Positions 24,817-31,995 of a stretch of DNA of 40,197 bases are shown piece by piece. Each line of letters starts with the position of its first letter. Within the stretch, counting starts at the first letter, position 1. The position numbers and the translations under genes are program-made. The notes below the pieces were generated by a model. That model worked only from the letters and a program-made list of their open reading frames with translations. It did not search any database and was not told the origin of the DNA. This DNA comes from an uncultured Rhodospirillaceae bacterium (GTDB lineage: Bacteria > Pseudomonadota > Alphaproteobacteria > Rhodospirillales > Magnetospirillaceae), in assembly GCA_903899885.1 (NCBI GenBank), contig CAIULK010000124.1, forward strand, positions 1-40,197, written 5' to 3'.

Positions 24817-25847
24817 AAGCCGAACTCCTGACCAGCGGCCACGAAGTGGTCCTGGTCACGCCCGACCGCTTTCGGACCATCGCTTGCCCCAGCTATCCCG
24901 AGATTCGGCTGGCGCTGCGGCCGTCGCGGCGCGTGGCGCGGTTGATCGCGGCGGCGCAGCCCTGCGCCATTCACATCGCGACCGAGGGACCCTTGGGCTG
25001 GGCGGCCCGGCGCTATTGCGTCAAATCGGGTCTGCCCTTCACCAGCGCCTATCACACCCGCTTTCCCGAATATGTGCAGGCCCGCTGGCGGATTCCGCTG
25101 GGATTGTCCTATGCCGTGATGCGCCGCTTCCATGGCGCCTCGTCGCGGGTGATGGTCGCCACCGCCGGAATCGAAAACGAGCTGGTCGCGCGCGGGTTCG
25201 GCAATATCGGCCGGTGGAGCCGGGGGGTCGATACCAAGATGTACCGTCCCCGGCCCGAGTTGAAGGGGCCGGACGGGCCGTTCGCCGGACTGCCGCGTCC
25301 GATTTTCTTGTATGTCGGCCGTGTCGCGGTCGAAAAGAATATCGAGGCGTTCCTGTCGCTGGACCTGCCCGGCACCAAGGTGGTGGTTGGCGATGGGCCC
25401 ATGCTGACCACGTTGCGGCATCGCCATCCCGAGGTGCGGTTCCAAGGCGCGCGGGTCGGCGAGGATTTGGCCCACCAGTACGGTGGTGCCGATGTCTTCG
25501 TTTTCCCCAGCCGAACCGACACGTTTGGGCTGGTGTTGCTGGAGGCCCTGGCTTCCGGGCTGCCGGTGGCGGCTTATCCTGTCCCCGGTCCGCGCGACGT
25601 GATCGGCGCGATCCCGGTTGGCGTCTTGAGCGAGGATCTTCATGCCGCCGCGCTGGAGGCGACGACGCTGTCGCCCGAGGCGTGCCGCGATCATGCGTTG
25701 CGCTTTTCCTGGCAAGCCTCGGCCAACCAGTTCATCGACAATCTATCGCCGTTTGAAACCAGTGTGTGGCGCGACGCTCAGTGCCACAAAATCCAGATGG
25801 CCGCCCCGGTTCCGACCAGGATGCGCCAAACCGCGAACGGCGCGTAA
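24744..25847 (+). CDS. GT4-family glycosyltransferase (Agt-like candidate)
   Basis: GT-B fold glycosyltransferase, 367 aa from ATG at 24744 (MRILVVSDAWYPQINGVVRTL) with GGAG upstream. The N-terminal domain has HEVVLVTPDRF and HIATEGPLGWAAR; the C-terminal donor domain has YVGRVAVEKNIEAFL, VVGDGPML and the EX7E-type FPSRTDTFGLVLLEALASGLPV. Similar proteins use UDP- or GDP-sugars on lipid acceptors. Together with a PlcP-like phosphoesterase it would form a phospholipid-replacement pair. It overlaps the phosphoesterase by 73 bp and the convergent uppP by 70 bp. The C-terminal 25 residues (DAQCHKIQMAAPVPTRM) look non-conserved, as expected for read-through into uppP. Confidence 0.9.
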   Translation: MRILVVSDAWYPQINGVVRTLDALKAELLTSGHEVVLVTPDRFRTIACPSYPEIRLALRPSRRVARLIAAAQPCAIHIATEGPLGWAARRYCVKSGLPFTSAYHTRFPEYVQARWRIPLGLSYAVMRRFHGASSRVMVATAGIENELVARGFGNIGRWSRGVDTKMYRPRPELKGPDGPFAGLPRPIFLYVGRVAVEKNIEAFLSLDLPGTKVVVGDGPMLTTLRHRHPEVRFQGARVGEDLAHQYGGADVFVFPSRTDTFGLVLLEALASGLPVAAYPVPGPRDVIGAIPVGVLSEDLHAAALEATTLSPEACRDHALRFSWQASANQFIDNLSPFETSVWRDAQCHKIQMAAPVPTRMRQTANGA

Positions 25848-26575
25848 CTGCGCCGCCGGACCCATGCGGTCATCGCCGCGGCCGCCGCTAGCGCGGCAAG
25901 GGCGGCGATTCCGGCGGTGATCGCCAAATCCTGCGACCAGACCAAGCTCACCCGGTGTGACAGCTCCCAGGCCGAGGTGACGGCGCCGACGGCCACGCTG
26001 GGAAGCAGCAGCAGCAAGGCGAGGCGGGCCGCCTCGTCGCGCTCGTAACCGACCAAGCGCGTGACGGTCAGCACGATGCCGGTCCGCGAGACGCCGGGCA
26101 CGATCGCCAGGGCCTGAATGGCCCCGATGATCAGGGCGCTGCCATAGCTCATGTGATCGACGCGTCGCACCGTCATTCCCAGTTTGTCGGCAATCAGCAG
26201 GGCCAAGCCGCAGGCCGCCATCACCACGGCGCCGATCAGCGCCCCGGTCACCGATATCCCGGCATGCCCCAGCCCCCACGCGATCGATATCGCCGGAATG
26301 CTGCCGACCAGAATTTTGAAGAAAAGCCGGGTTCCGGCGTCCGGCCGGCCCTTGATCAGCCGCCAGACCCCAATTCCCATCGCCAGCATATCGCGCCCCA
26401 AATAAAGCGTGACGCCAAGCAGAAGGCCGCCGTCCGCCGCCAGGGTTACCGCCAGACGCTGATCGGGATCAACGCCAAACGGCCCCAGCAGCGCCAAGTG
26501 CGCGGACGCGCTCAACGGCAGCACTTCGGCCGCGGCTTGCAGCGCGGCCATCACGATCACTTCGAGGAACGTCAT
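25778..26575 (-). CDS. uppP: Undecaprenyl-diphosphatase UppP (BacA)
   Basis: Membrane pyrophosphatase recycling undecaprenyl diphosphate for peptidoglycan and LPS glycan synthesis. 265 aa with about eight hydrophobic segments. Motif 1 AEVLPLSASAHL (family: LPVSSSGHL, so Ser/Ala variants here) and motif 2 VPGVSRTGIVLTVTRLVG hold the catalytic Glu, Ser and Arg. The altered first motif suggests a divergent paralogue, and a second uppP elsewhere in the genome is likely. 76 bp downstream of proC, same strand. Its last 70 bp overlap the end of the convergent glycosyltransferase. Confidence 0.88.
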   Translation of the reverse strand: MTFLEVIVMAALQAAAEVLPLSASAHLALLGPFGVDPDQRLAVTLAADGGLLLGVTLYLGRDMLAMGIGVWRLIKGRPDAGTRLFFKILVGSIPAISIAWGLGHAGISVTGALIGAVVMAACGLALLIADKLGMTVRRVDHMSYGSALIIGAIQALAIVPGVSRTGIVLTVTRLVGYERDEAARLALLLLLPSVAVGAVTSAWELSHRVSLVWSQDLAITAGIAALAALAAAAAMTAWVRRRSYAPFAVWRILVGTGAAIWILWH

Positions 26576-26651
26576 AAAGCCCCCGGACGAATGCCCCGAT
26601 AGCCTTATACCATCCCCGCCCGATCACCGAAAGCCAAAGGTATTGCCCCGA

Positions 26652-27440
26652 TTATCCCGCCAATTCGCGGGATCGCGCCGCCGCCGCCTGGACCGCGCGG
26701 GCCATCAGGCCGGGAAATCCGGCTTGGTTATCCATCAGAACGGCCAGTGCCGCCGCCGTGGTGCCGCCGGGGCTGGTGACGTTGGCGCGCAATTGCGCGG
26801 CGGTTTCGCGGGATCGCGCCAAAAGCTCGCCCGACCCGGCGATCGTCGCCCGTGCCAGCCGGGTGGCGAGATCCTCGGGCAATCCGGCGCGCACGCCGGC
26901 TTGCGCCATCGCTTCGGCCAGCAAGAAAACATAGGCCGGACCCGAGCCGGAAAGCGCCGTTACCGCGTCCATCTGGGCTTCGTCGGCGATCCACTCGACC
27001 TCGCCCACCGCCGCCAACAGCGATCGGCATAATTCGGCGCGCGCCGCATCGACCCGGCCGACGCACACGCTGACTCCCCGGCCGACCTGGGCGGGGGTGT
27101 TGGGCATCGCGCGCACCACGGCGCAGCCTTGACCCAGATGGCCTTTCAAAAACGCCACGGTCTTTCCCGCCGCGATCGACAGGAAGGTGGCGTCGCCGAA
27201 CCGGCCATAGGGCGGCAGCACCTCGGCCATCACCTGCGGTTTGACCGCCAGCACGACAACGTCGGGAATAAAGCTGTCGGGGATTTCGTGATCGCCGTGA
27301 ACCGCCGGAATTCCCAGCAGGACGCCCACCGCGCTGGGCTCGACGACCATCATGTCCTCGCGCGCGATGCCCTGCTCAAGCCACCCCGCCAGCAGGGCCG
27401 AGCCCATTTTGCCGCAACCGACCAGCAGGATCTTGCTCAT
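26652..27440 (-). CDS. proC: Pyrroline-5-carboxylate reductase ProC
   Basis: Last step of proline synthesis, NAD(P)H-dependent. 262 aa. Rossmann motif ILLVGCGKMGSALLAGWL at the N-terminus, AVKPQVM, the MPNTPAQVGRGVS stretch and the C-terminal dimer domain with ALSGSGPAYVFLLAEAM and TSPGGTT. The ATG at 27440 overlaps the stop of the YbjN gene as ATGA; the open frame further upstream is inside that gene. The ybjN-proC pairing is common in Rhodospirillales. Confidence 0.97.
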   Translation of the reverse strand: MSKILLVGCGKMGSALLAGWLEQGIAREDMMVVEPSAVGVLLGIPAVHGDHEIPDSFIPDVVVLAVKPQVMAEVLPPYGRFGDATFLSIAAGKTVAFLKGHLGQGCAVVRAMPNTPAQVGRGVSVCVGRVDAARAELCRSLLAAVGEVEWIADEAQMDAVTALSGSGPAYVFLLAEAMAQAGVRAGLPEDLATRLARATIAGSGELLARSRETAAQLRANVTSPGGTTAAALAVLMDNQAGFPGLMARAVQAAAARSRELAG

Positions 27441-27940
27441 GCCTGCCCCACGGTTTCCAAAAGCGAGGCCATCATCGCTTCGCGGGCGGTTTTGCCGCCC
27501 CAGATGACGAATTGGAACGAGGGGTAGAACCGCTCGCATTCGGCGACGGCGATATCGACCAGATCCTCGACCTGTTCGGGGGCCGCGCCCGGCGTGCCGC
27601 GCAGCAGCGAGGTGTGCCGGAACATCGGAACGCCCTCGTCCTCCCACAAGCCGAAATGACCGACCCAGAGCTTCTCGTTGACCAGCCCCAACAGCTCGTA
27701 GATTCCAGACCGTTTGGCGTCGGGCACCTTCATGTCGAAGGCGCAGGTGAAGTGCATCGCCCCCATGTCTTCCCGCCACGCGAAGTAGAGGCTGTAGTTA
27801 CACCAGCGGCCGGGGACCTCGACCGCCAGTTCCTCGTCCGACCGCCGGTCGAAAGCCCAGTCGTTCGACACCACGAACTGCTCGACCATGTCGAGCGGGT
27901 TCAGGCCAATTTCATCCTCAAACACCTGGGACATCGACAT
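27437..27940 (-). CDS. YbjN domain-containing protein
   Basis: 167 aa, soluble, matching the YbjN family fold (related to type III secretion chaperones): NPLDMVEQFVVSNDWAFDRRSDEELAVEVPG, YSLYFAWREDMGAMHFTCAFDMKVP and LVNEKLWVGHFGLWEDEGVPMFRHTSLL. The biochemical role of the family is unsettled; E. coli YbjN affects stress and motility. Coupled to proC by a 4-bp overlap. The ATG at 27940 is followed by a second Met (MSMSQVF); either could be used. Confidence 0.93.
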   Translation of the reverse strand: MSMSQVFEDEIGLNPLDMVEQFVVSNDWAFDRRSDEELAVEVPGRWCNYSLYFAWREDMGAMHFTCAFDMKVPDAKRSGIYELLGLVNEKLWVGHFGLWEDEGVPMFRHTSLLRGTPGAAPEQVEDLVDIAVAECERFYPSFQFVIWGGKTAREAMMASLLETVGQA

Positions 27941-28051
27941 GCACGCGCCCTCCCCTTACGGGTCGATTTCTGGCGCCAGCCGATTCCAGACTTTGTGGTT
28001 AAACAGCATGGCACGCACTAGGCGTAGCCTAACCGCAGCCCATCCTTCGAC

Positions 28052-28074
28052 GCAAGGGGGCATCGCCCCCTTGC
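28052..28074. repeat. Perfect short hairpin
   Basis: GCAAGGGGGC (28052-28061) and GCCCCCTTGC (28065-28074) around ATC. There is no T-run on either side, so it is not a standard intrinsic terminator. It lies between the small exported protein gene and the ybjN gene in a 171-bp gap (27941-28111) where no gene is seen. Confidence 0.6.
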
Positions 28075-28111
28075 ACCACAAAATGTTGTGGATAAACCGG
28101 AAATCGAAGGC

Positions 28112-28441
28112 TTATTTCGAGAACAGCGAGTTGATCTTGTCGGCGGCCGCCTTGCTGGCGGCATCCTTCACGGCGTCGGTCGAGGTTCCGGTTGCCGGCG
28201 CCGCGACGCCTGCCGGAGTGCCCGAGGACGAGGCCGCCGCCGCCGCCGCCGCGTCGGCGGGTGCCGGGGTGCTGGTGGTGGTGGCGTCGGTGGGGGCGGC
28301 GGTGCCCATGGTTTGGTCGATCTTGTTCTTGGCGGCGGTCGCCGCCGCTCCCTTGATTTGGTCGGTGAAGCTGGTGGTTTGCGCCATCGCGGCGCCGCTC
28401 AGCAACACGGTCATCGCCATCACCATCGTCAAACGCTTCAT
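28112..28441 (-). CDS. Small Ala/Thr-rich exported protein
   Basis: 109 aa from ATG 28441, which follows GAGGAGGG at ideal spacing. Signal peptide KRLTMVMAMTVLLSGAAMAQ with a clear AMA cleavage site. The mature protein is low-complexity: TTSFTDQIKGAAATAAKNKIDQT, an Ala/Thr/Pro linker, then DAVKDAASKAAADKINSLFSK, whose two ends look like related amphipathic helices. No known domain. Probably periplasmic or surface-associated; function unknown. elbB ends 28 bp upstream of its start on the same strand. Confidence 0.8.
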   Translation of the reverse strand: MKRLTMVMAMTVLLSGAAMAQTTSFTDQIKGAAATAAKNKIDQTMGTAAPTDATTTSTPAPADAAAAAAASSSGTPAGVAAPATGTSTDAVKDAASKAAADKINSLFSK

Positions 28442-28469
28442 GAAAGCCCTCCTCAAGGTTATTGGAAAA

Positions 28470-29123
28470 TCACATCAGCCCGATCATCGCCGCGACCACC
28501 GCCGCCGCGCCATCGGCGATTTCAGAAAGCCGGGTGCCGGTCATATAGCAAGGCGCGGTCACCACCTTGTGGGCGGCATCGACCACCGCCCCGGCCGCCG
28601 TCGCCTCGACATGATGGGCGCCCATGGATTCCAAGGCCGCCGCCGTGCCGCCGTCGTTGCCGATGGTCAGTCGGCAGCCCTTCAGCACGGCCGCCACAAT
28701 CACCGGGGCGATGCACAACGCCCCGATCGGCTTGGCCGCCGCGTGCATCGCCAAAATCGCGCGCGCGACATCGGGTTGCACCGTGCAGGCGGCGCCATCG
28801 CTTGCGAAGCTGCACAGGTTTTTCGCCGCGCCGAATCCGCCGGGAAAGGCCAGGGCCTCGAACTCGTCGGCCTTGAACGCCGACAAGGGTTCGATCTTGC
28901 CGCGCGCGATGCGGGCGGATTCGGTCAACACATTGCGCGCGGCCCCCGAGGGTTTGCCGGTGCGGTGGTCGATCACGTCGTGTTGGGCGATGTCGGGCGC
29001 GAAGCAGCGATAGGTGCCGCCCTGCCGGTCGATCGCCAGCAGCAGCGAGACCGCCTCGTGAATCTCCGACCCGTCTTGGACGCCGCAGCCCGCCAAGACG
29101 ACCGCGAAACGAGGGTTGGTCAT
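28470..29123 (-). CDS. elbB: ElbB-type DJ-1/PfpI-family glyoxalase
   Basis: 217 aa. DJ-1/PfpI fold with N-terminal FAVVLAGCGVQDGSEIHEAVS, the middle FEALAFPGGFGAAKNLCSFA and nucleophile region KPIGALCIAPVIVAAVL, all typical of ElbB (isoprenoid biosynthesis glyoxalase, called glyoxalase III-like). In E. coli ElbB has weak glyoxalase activity on glyoxal; the physiological substrate is uncertain. Divergent from a TetR regulator across 101 bp holding an inverted repeat. Confidence 0.95.
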   Translation of the reverse strand: MTNPRFAVVLAGCGVQDGSEIHEAVSLLLAIDRQGGTYRCFAPDIAQHDVIDHRTGKPSGAARNVLTESARIARGKIEPLSAFKADEFEALAFPGGFGAAKNLCSFASDGAACTVQPDVARAILAMHAAAKPIGALCIAPVIVAAVLKGCRLTIGNDGGTAAALESMGAHHVEATAAGAVVDAAHKVVTAPCYMTGTRLSEIADGAAAVVAAMIGLM

Positions 29124-29195
29124 CGAAAGGCCTCCCTATGCAATCCCTCTCCGATCATATCCGGGGCGGCGAAAATTTCGATAGCCTCTTCCAAG

Positions 29196-29215
29196 ACTGA
29201 ACCGTTTGGTTTAGT
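29196..29215. promoter_or_regulatory. Inverted repeat, likely TetR operator
   Basis: Imperfect palindrome ACTGAACCGT/TTGGTTTAGT with ACTxAACC matched on both arms. It ends 10 bp before the TetR ATG and lies in the divergent intergenic region, the usual autoregulatory arrangement. AACC-N4-GGTT cores are common in operators of this regulator group. Confidence 0.55.
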
Positions 29216-29224
29216 TTTTTGGCG

Positions 29225-29836
29225 ATGAACAAACGCTCACCGAAACGCGAAGCCATCATCGAAGCCGCGCAGGCTCTGTTCCTGGAACACGGCTATGGCG
29301 TGACCAGCATGGACATGGTGGCGGGCAAGGCCGGGGTGTCGAAGGCGACGATCTACGCCCATTTCGCCGGCAAGGACGATTTGTTCGCCGCCGTCATTCA
29401 TCGTCACCGCGAACTCGATTTCGACAGCATGCCGCCCTGGGAGCGCCAGCCCGACGCGGGGACCGCGCTGACCCAGGCGGGTACCGATCTGATCCGCCTG
29501 ATCCTGTCGCCCGACGTGATGGGGATGCACCGCGTGGTGGTCGCCGAGGCGCCGCGCCAGCCCGAACTGGCCCGCGCCTTTTGGGAGGCGGGACCGGCCT
29601 ATGGCAAGGCGCGGGTCGTCGCCTTGTTCGCCGATCTCGACCGCCGGGGGTTGCTGTCGGTGCCCGAGGCCTGGGCCGCCGCCGACCAATTCCTGGGAAT
29701 GCTGCGCAGCGAGGTGTTTTATCGCACGCTGTTGGGGCTGGCGCTGCCGGAGGGGCGGTCGCCCCAAACCACGGTCGCCAACGCGGTCGATACCATGCTG
29801 CGGGCCTATGCGCCCCGGAAGGCGTGCGCCGGGTAA
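29225..29836 (+). CDS. TetR/AcrR-family regulator
   Basis: 203 aa. N-terminal helix-turn-helix REAIIEAAQALFLEHGYGVTSMDMVAGKAGVSKATIYAHFAGKDDLFAAVI is the standard TetR DNA-binding domain; the C-terminal ligand domain belongs to the AefR-like group (VVVAEAPRQPELARAFWEAGP). The ATG 29225 is preferred; TTG 29219 is in frame. Ribosome site is weak. It probably represses itself and perhaps elbB through the palindrome at 29196. Its last 31 bp overlap the convergent prephenate dehydratase gene. Confidence 0.92.
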   Translation: MNKRSPKREAIIEAAQALFLEHGYGVTSMDMVAGKAGVSKATIYAHFAGKDDLFAAVIHRHRELDFDSMPPWERQPDAGTALTQAGTDLIRLILSPDVMGMHRVVVAEAPRQPELARAFWEAGPAYGKARVVALFADLDRRGLLSVPEAWAAADQFLGMLRSEVFYRTLLGLALPEGRSPQTTVANAVDTMLRAYAPRKACAG

Positions 29837-30660
29837 ACCCCCAAAATCCGCACTTCGTGACTGAAGAATCCCAATTCCTCAAGTGCCAAGCGCATGTTGC
29901 GGCGGCTGGGGTGCGATTCGACATCGCAGTAAAACTGGGCCGAGACGAATTCCCCGCCGACCAGATAGCTTTCCAGCTTGGTGATGTTGATGCCGTTGGT
30001 GGCAAAGCCGCACAGCGCCTTGTACAAGGCGGCCGGAATATTTTTGACCCGGAAGACGAAGCTGGTCATGCACGGCAATGCCGGATCGGGTTCGATCGCC
30101 TCGCGGGCCAGCACCAGGAAGCGGGTGGTGTTGTGCGGCGCGTCCTCGATTCCCGCCCGCAGCGAAACCAGGCCATAGATTTCGCCCGCCAGTTTCGAGG
30201 CGATCGCCGCCTTGCCGGTCTCGCCCGATCGCGCCAAGGCGGCGGCCGCCCCGGCGGTGTCGGTGCCGACGATGACTTCCAGCCCCAGTTCGCGGATGAT
30301 CTTGCGGCATTGGCCCAGCGCGTGGACGTGGCTTTCGACCGCGCGCAAGCCCTCTAGCGTGGCGCCCGGCACCGCCAGCAGGTGATGCTGGATGCGCTCG
30401 AAATGCTCGGCGACGATGTGCAGCCCGGTGTCGAGAATCAGGTGGTAAACGTCGGCGACCCTTCCGGCCAACGAGTTGTCGATCGGGATCATCGCATAGC
30501 GGGCGCGGCCCTCGCGCACGGCGGCGACCGCGCTTTCGAAGGTCTCGCAGGGCAGGGGACGCATCGAGGGGTAAGCGGCGGCGCAGGCGCCGTGCGAATA
30601 GGCCCCCAGTTCTCCCTGGAAAGCGATGGCGTTGTCGGGGGTGTTGTCGTTGGCGCTCAT
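29806..30660 (-). CDS. pheA: Prephenate dehydratase
   Basis: Converts prephenate to phenylpyruvate for phenylalanine. 284 aa, a stand-alone PDT plus ACT enzyme without chorismate mutase. FQGELGAYSHGACAAAYP at the N-terminus, PIDNSLAGRV, and the catalytic HNTTRFLVL motif; the ACT domain (SFVFRVKNIPAALYKAL, NITKLESYLVGG, SAQFYCDVE) would bind phenylalanine for feedback inhibition. The ATG at 30660 (MSANDNTPDNAIAFQ) is preferred over one eight codons earlier. It supplies the branch missing from the chorismate mutase-hisC-tyrC operon nearby. Confidence 0.95.
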   Translation of the reverse strand: MSANDNTPDNAIAFQGELGAYSHGACAAAYPSMRPLPCETFESAVAAVREGRARYAMIPIDNSLAGRVADVYHLILDTGLHIVAEHFERIQHHLLAVPGATLEGLRAVESHVHALGQCRKIIRELGLEVIVGTDTAGAAAALARSGETGKAAIASKLAGEIYGLVSLRAGIEDAPHNTTRFLVLAREAIEPDPALPCMTSFVFRVKNIPAALYKALCGFATNGINITKLESYLVGGEFVSAQFYCDVESHPSRRNMRLALEELGFFSHEVRILGVYPAHAFRGA

Positions 30661-30761
30661 GACGGGGCCGAGTATCGGGGGCAAGCCGAAGGCCTGTCAA
30701 TGTGTCCTGTTTTTTTATGATCCGCTTGCAAGTGCCCCGGTATTCGGATTCTATTGGGCCG

Positions 30762-31565
30762 ATGCAACCGCCGCCCGCCGATCTGGCCTCGCATTTTCGC
30801 GATTGCGGGGCGCTCAACACCAATCTGACGCTGCTGCCCGGCGGCCGGATGGTGATTTCCGACGATATGCTGGATGGAACCGTCGGCGATTTGGCGGCGA
30901 TCGGCATGGCGGCGGTGGTGGCGCGCGACGCCGCCGTGGCGCGGGCGGCGATTCTGCCGCTGGGCATCGCGGCGGGCATGGTCGAAGGGGCCAAGCGGCA
31001 CAAATACGAAAAGCTGTTCGCGCTGATCGAGGAGCAGGCGTTCGAACCGGCGGCCCGTGAATCGGCCGAGGCGCTGATCCACGCCGGTTTCCGTGAAACG
31101 CTCATCCGCGATCTGGCGCACGAGCTGGGCGGCACCGTGCAGCCGGCCCGCAAGCGCTATCGCGATTTTTTGGACGTGATCAAGAAACTGATCGCCAAAA
31201 CCATCACCGAGCCCGATTTTCTGGTGGAATTCCTGGAATTCACCCGCGCGGTGGCGGGCAAACTGGATTTCGGCATTTACGCAATGTGCGTCGATCGGCT
31301 GTTCGTCAGCCCGCGCATTCCGCTCGACGTCAAAACCGCCTTGTTCCGCGAGATCTTGAAGTACCCGCCGCTGGTCCGCAAGGAGCTGACCACCAACCTG
31401 CTGGTCTCGGACACCGCGCCGGTCGAATTGATCCGCGTGGCGCACCAGGAAATGGGCGGGGTTCTCACCCGCGACCAAATCACCGAGGTGGTGTTGTTCA
31501 CCACCTTGAAGCGCGTTTGGCAGGCAGAACGCCAACGGACACACCGCACGGTGGCGAAATCGTGA
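30762..31565 (+). CDS. Alpha-helical protein of unknown function
   Basis: Not recognised. 267 aa from ATG 30762; upstream in-frame ATG at 30717 and an earlier start at 30702 have no ribosome site either. TTGCAA-N17-TTCTAT (30726-30754) would place transcription start almost at 30762, so the mRNA may be leaderless. The protein is soluble and nearly all helical. It has a Gly-rich Ala segment (GTVGDLAAIGMAAVVARDAAVARAAILPLGIAAGM), then paired charged helices (FRETLIRDLAHELGG, FLDVIKKLIAKTITEPDFLVEFLEF, KTALFREILKYPPLVRKELTTNLLVS). The C-terminal basic tail reads RVWQAERQRTHR. The coding quality and length are convincing; function is unknown. Confidence 0.8.
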   Translation: MQPPPADLASHFRDCGALNTNLTLLPGGRMVISDDMLDGTVGDLAAIGMAAVVARDAAVARAAILPLGIAAGMVEGAKRHKYEKLFALIEEQAFEPAARESAEALIHAGFRETLIRDLAHELGGTVQPARKRYRDFLDVIKKLIAKTITEPDFLVEFLEFTRAVAGKLDFGIYAMCVDRLFVSPRIPLDVKTALFREILKYPPLVRKELTTNLLVSDTAPVELIRVAHQEMGGVLTRDQITEVVLFTTLKRVWQAERQRTHRTVAKS

Positions 31566-31599
31566 TAGAATGGCGCCTCCTATCTCGAAGAGGTTCGCC

Positions 31600-31932
31600 A
31601 TGACTAGGAATTATCTTGCGATCGTGATGGCGGCGGTACTCGCCTTGGCCGTCCCCGCCGGGGCCGCCGACAAACTCGCCGGAATGAGCGGGATGAGCGG
31701 CATGGCCGACGAGTCCTTCGCCTCGGCGAAGTCGGCCGAAATCGAAATCATGCGGGTCCGCATGGGGACCAATCCGTCGCCGTCGGCGATGTCGGCGCTG
31801 ATGGATGCCGAAAACGCGTTGCGTCAGTTCCGCCAAGCGCCCGCCGGAAAGAAGGACGCCACCCGCTCGCAGCTTGAAGCGGCGATGGCCAACCTGGACC
31901 TTGAGATCTCGGCCCAGCCGCCGAATTATTAA
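31600..31932 (+). CDS. Small exported protein with GMS repeats
   Basis: 110 aa from ATG 31600 (AGAGG upstream at 6 bp). Signal peptide TRNYLAIVMAAVLALAVPAGAAD with AGA cleavage. A short Met-Gly repeat (GMSGMSGM) is followed by a helical region (SFASAKSAEIEIMRVRMG, SAMSALMDAENALRQFRQ, ATRSQLEAAMANLDLEIS). The Met-rich start could hint at metal binding, but there are too few residues to argue it. No family recognised. 34 bp after the helical-protein gene; convergent with tyrC across 63 bp that show only a loose AGCACG/CGTGCT pairing. Confidence 0.75.
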   Translation: MTRNYLAIVMAAVLALAVPAGAADKLAGMSGMSGMADESFASAKSAEIEIMRVRMGTNPSPSAMSALMDAENALRQFRQAPAGKKDATRSQLEAAMANLDLEISAQPPNY

Positions 31933-31995
31933 AGCACGATACGATCCTTTCGGAGCGTGCTCAGCCGCCACCCGCGTCCGGCGATGGCTGAATTG

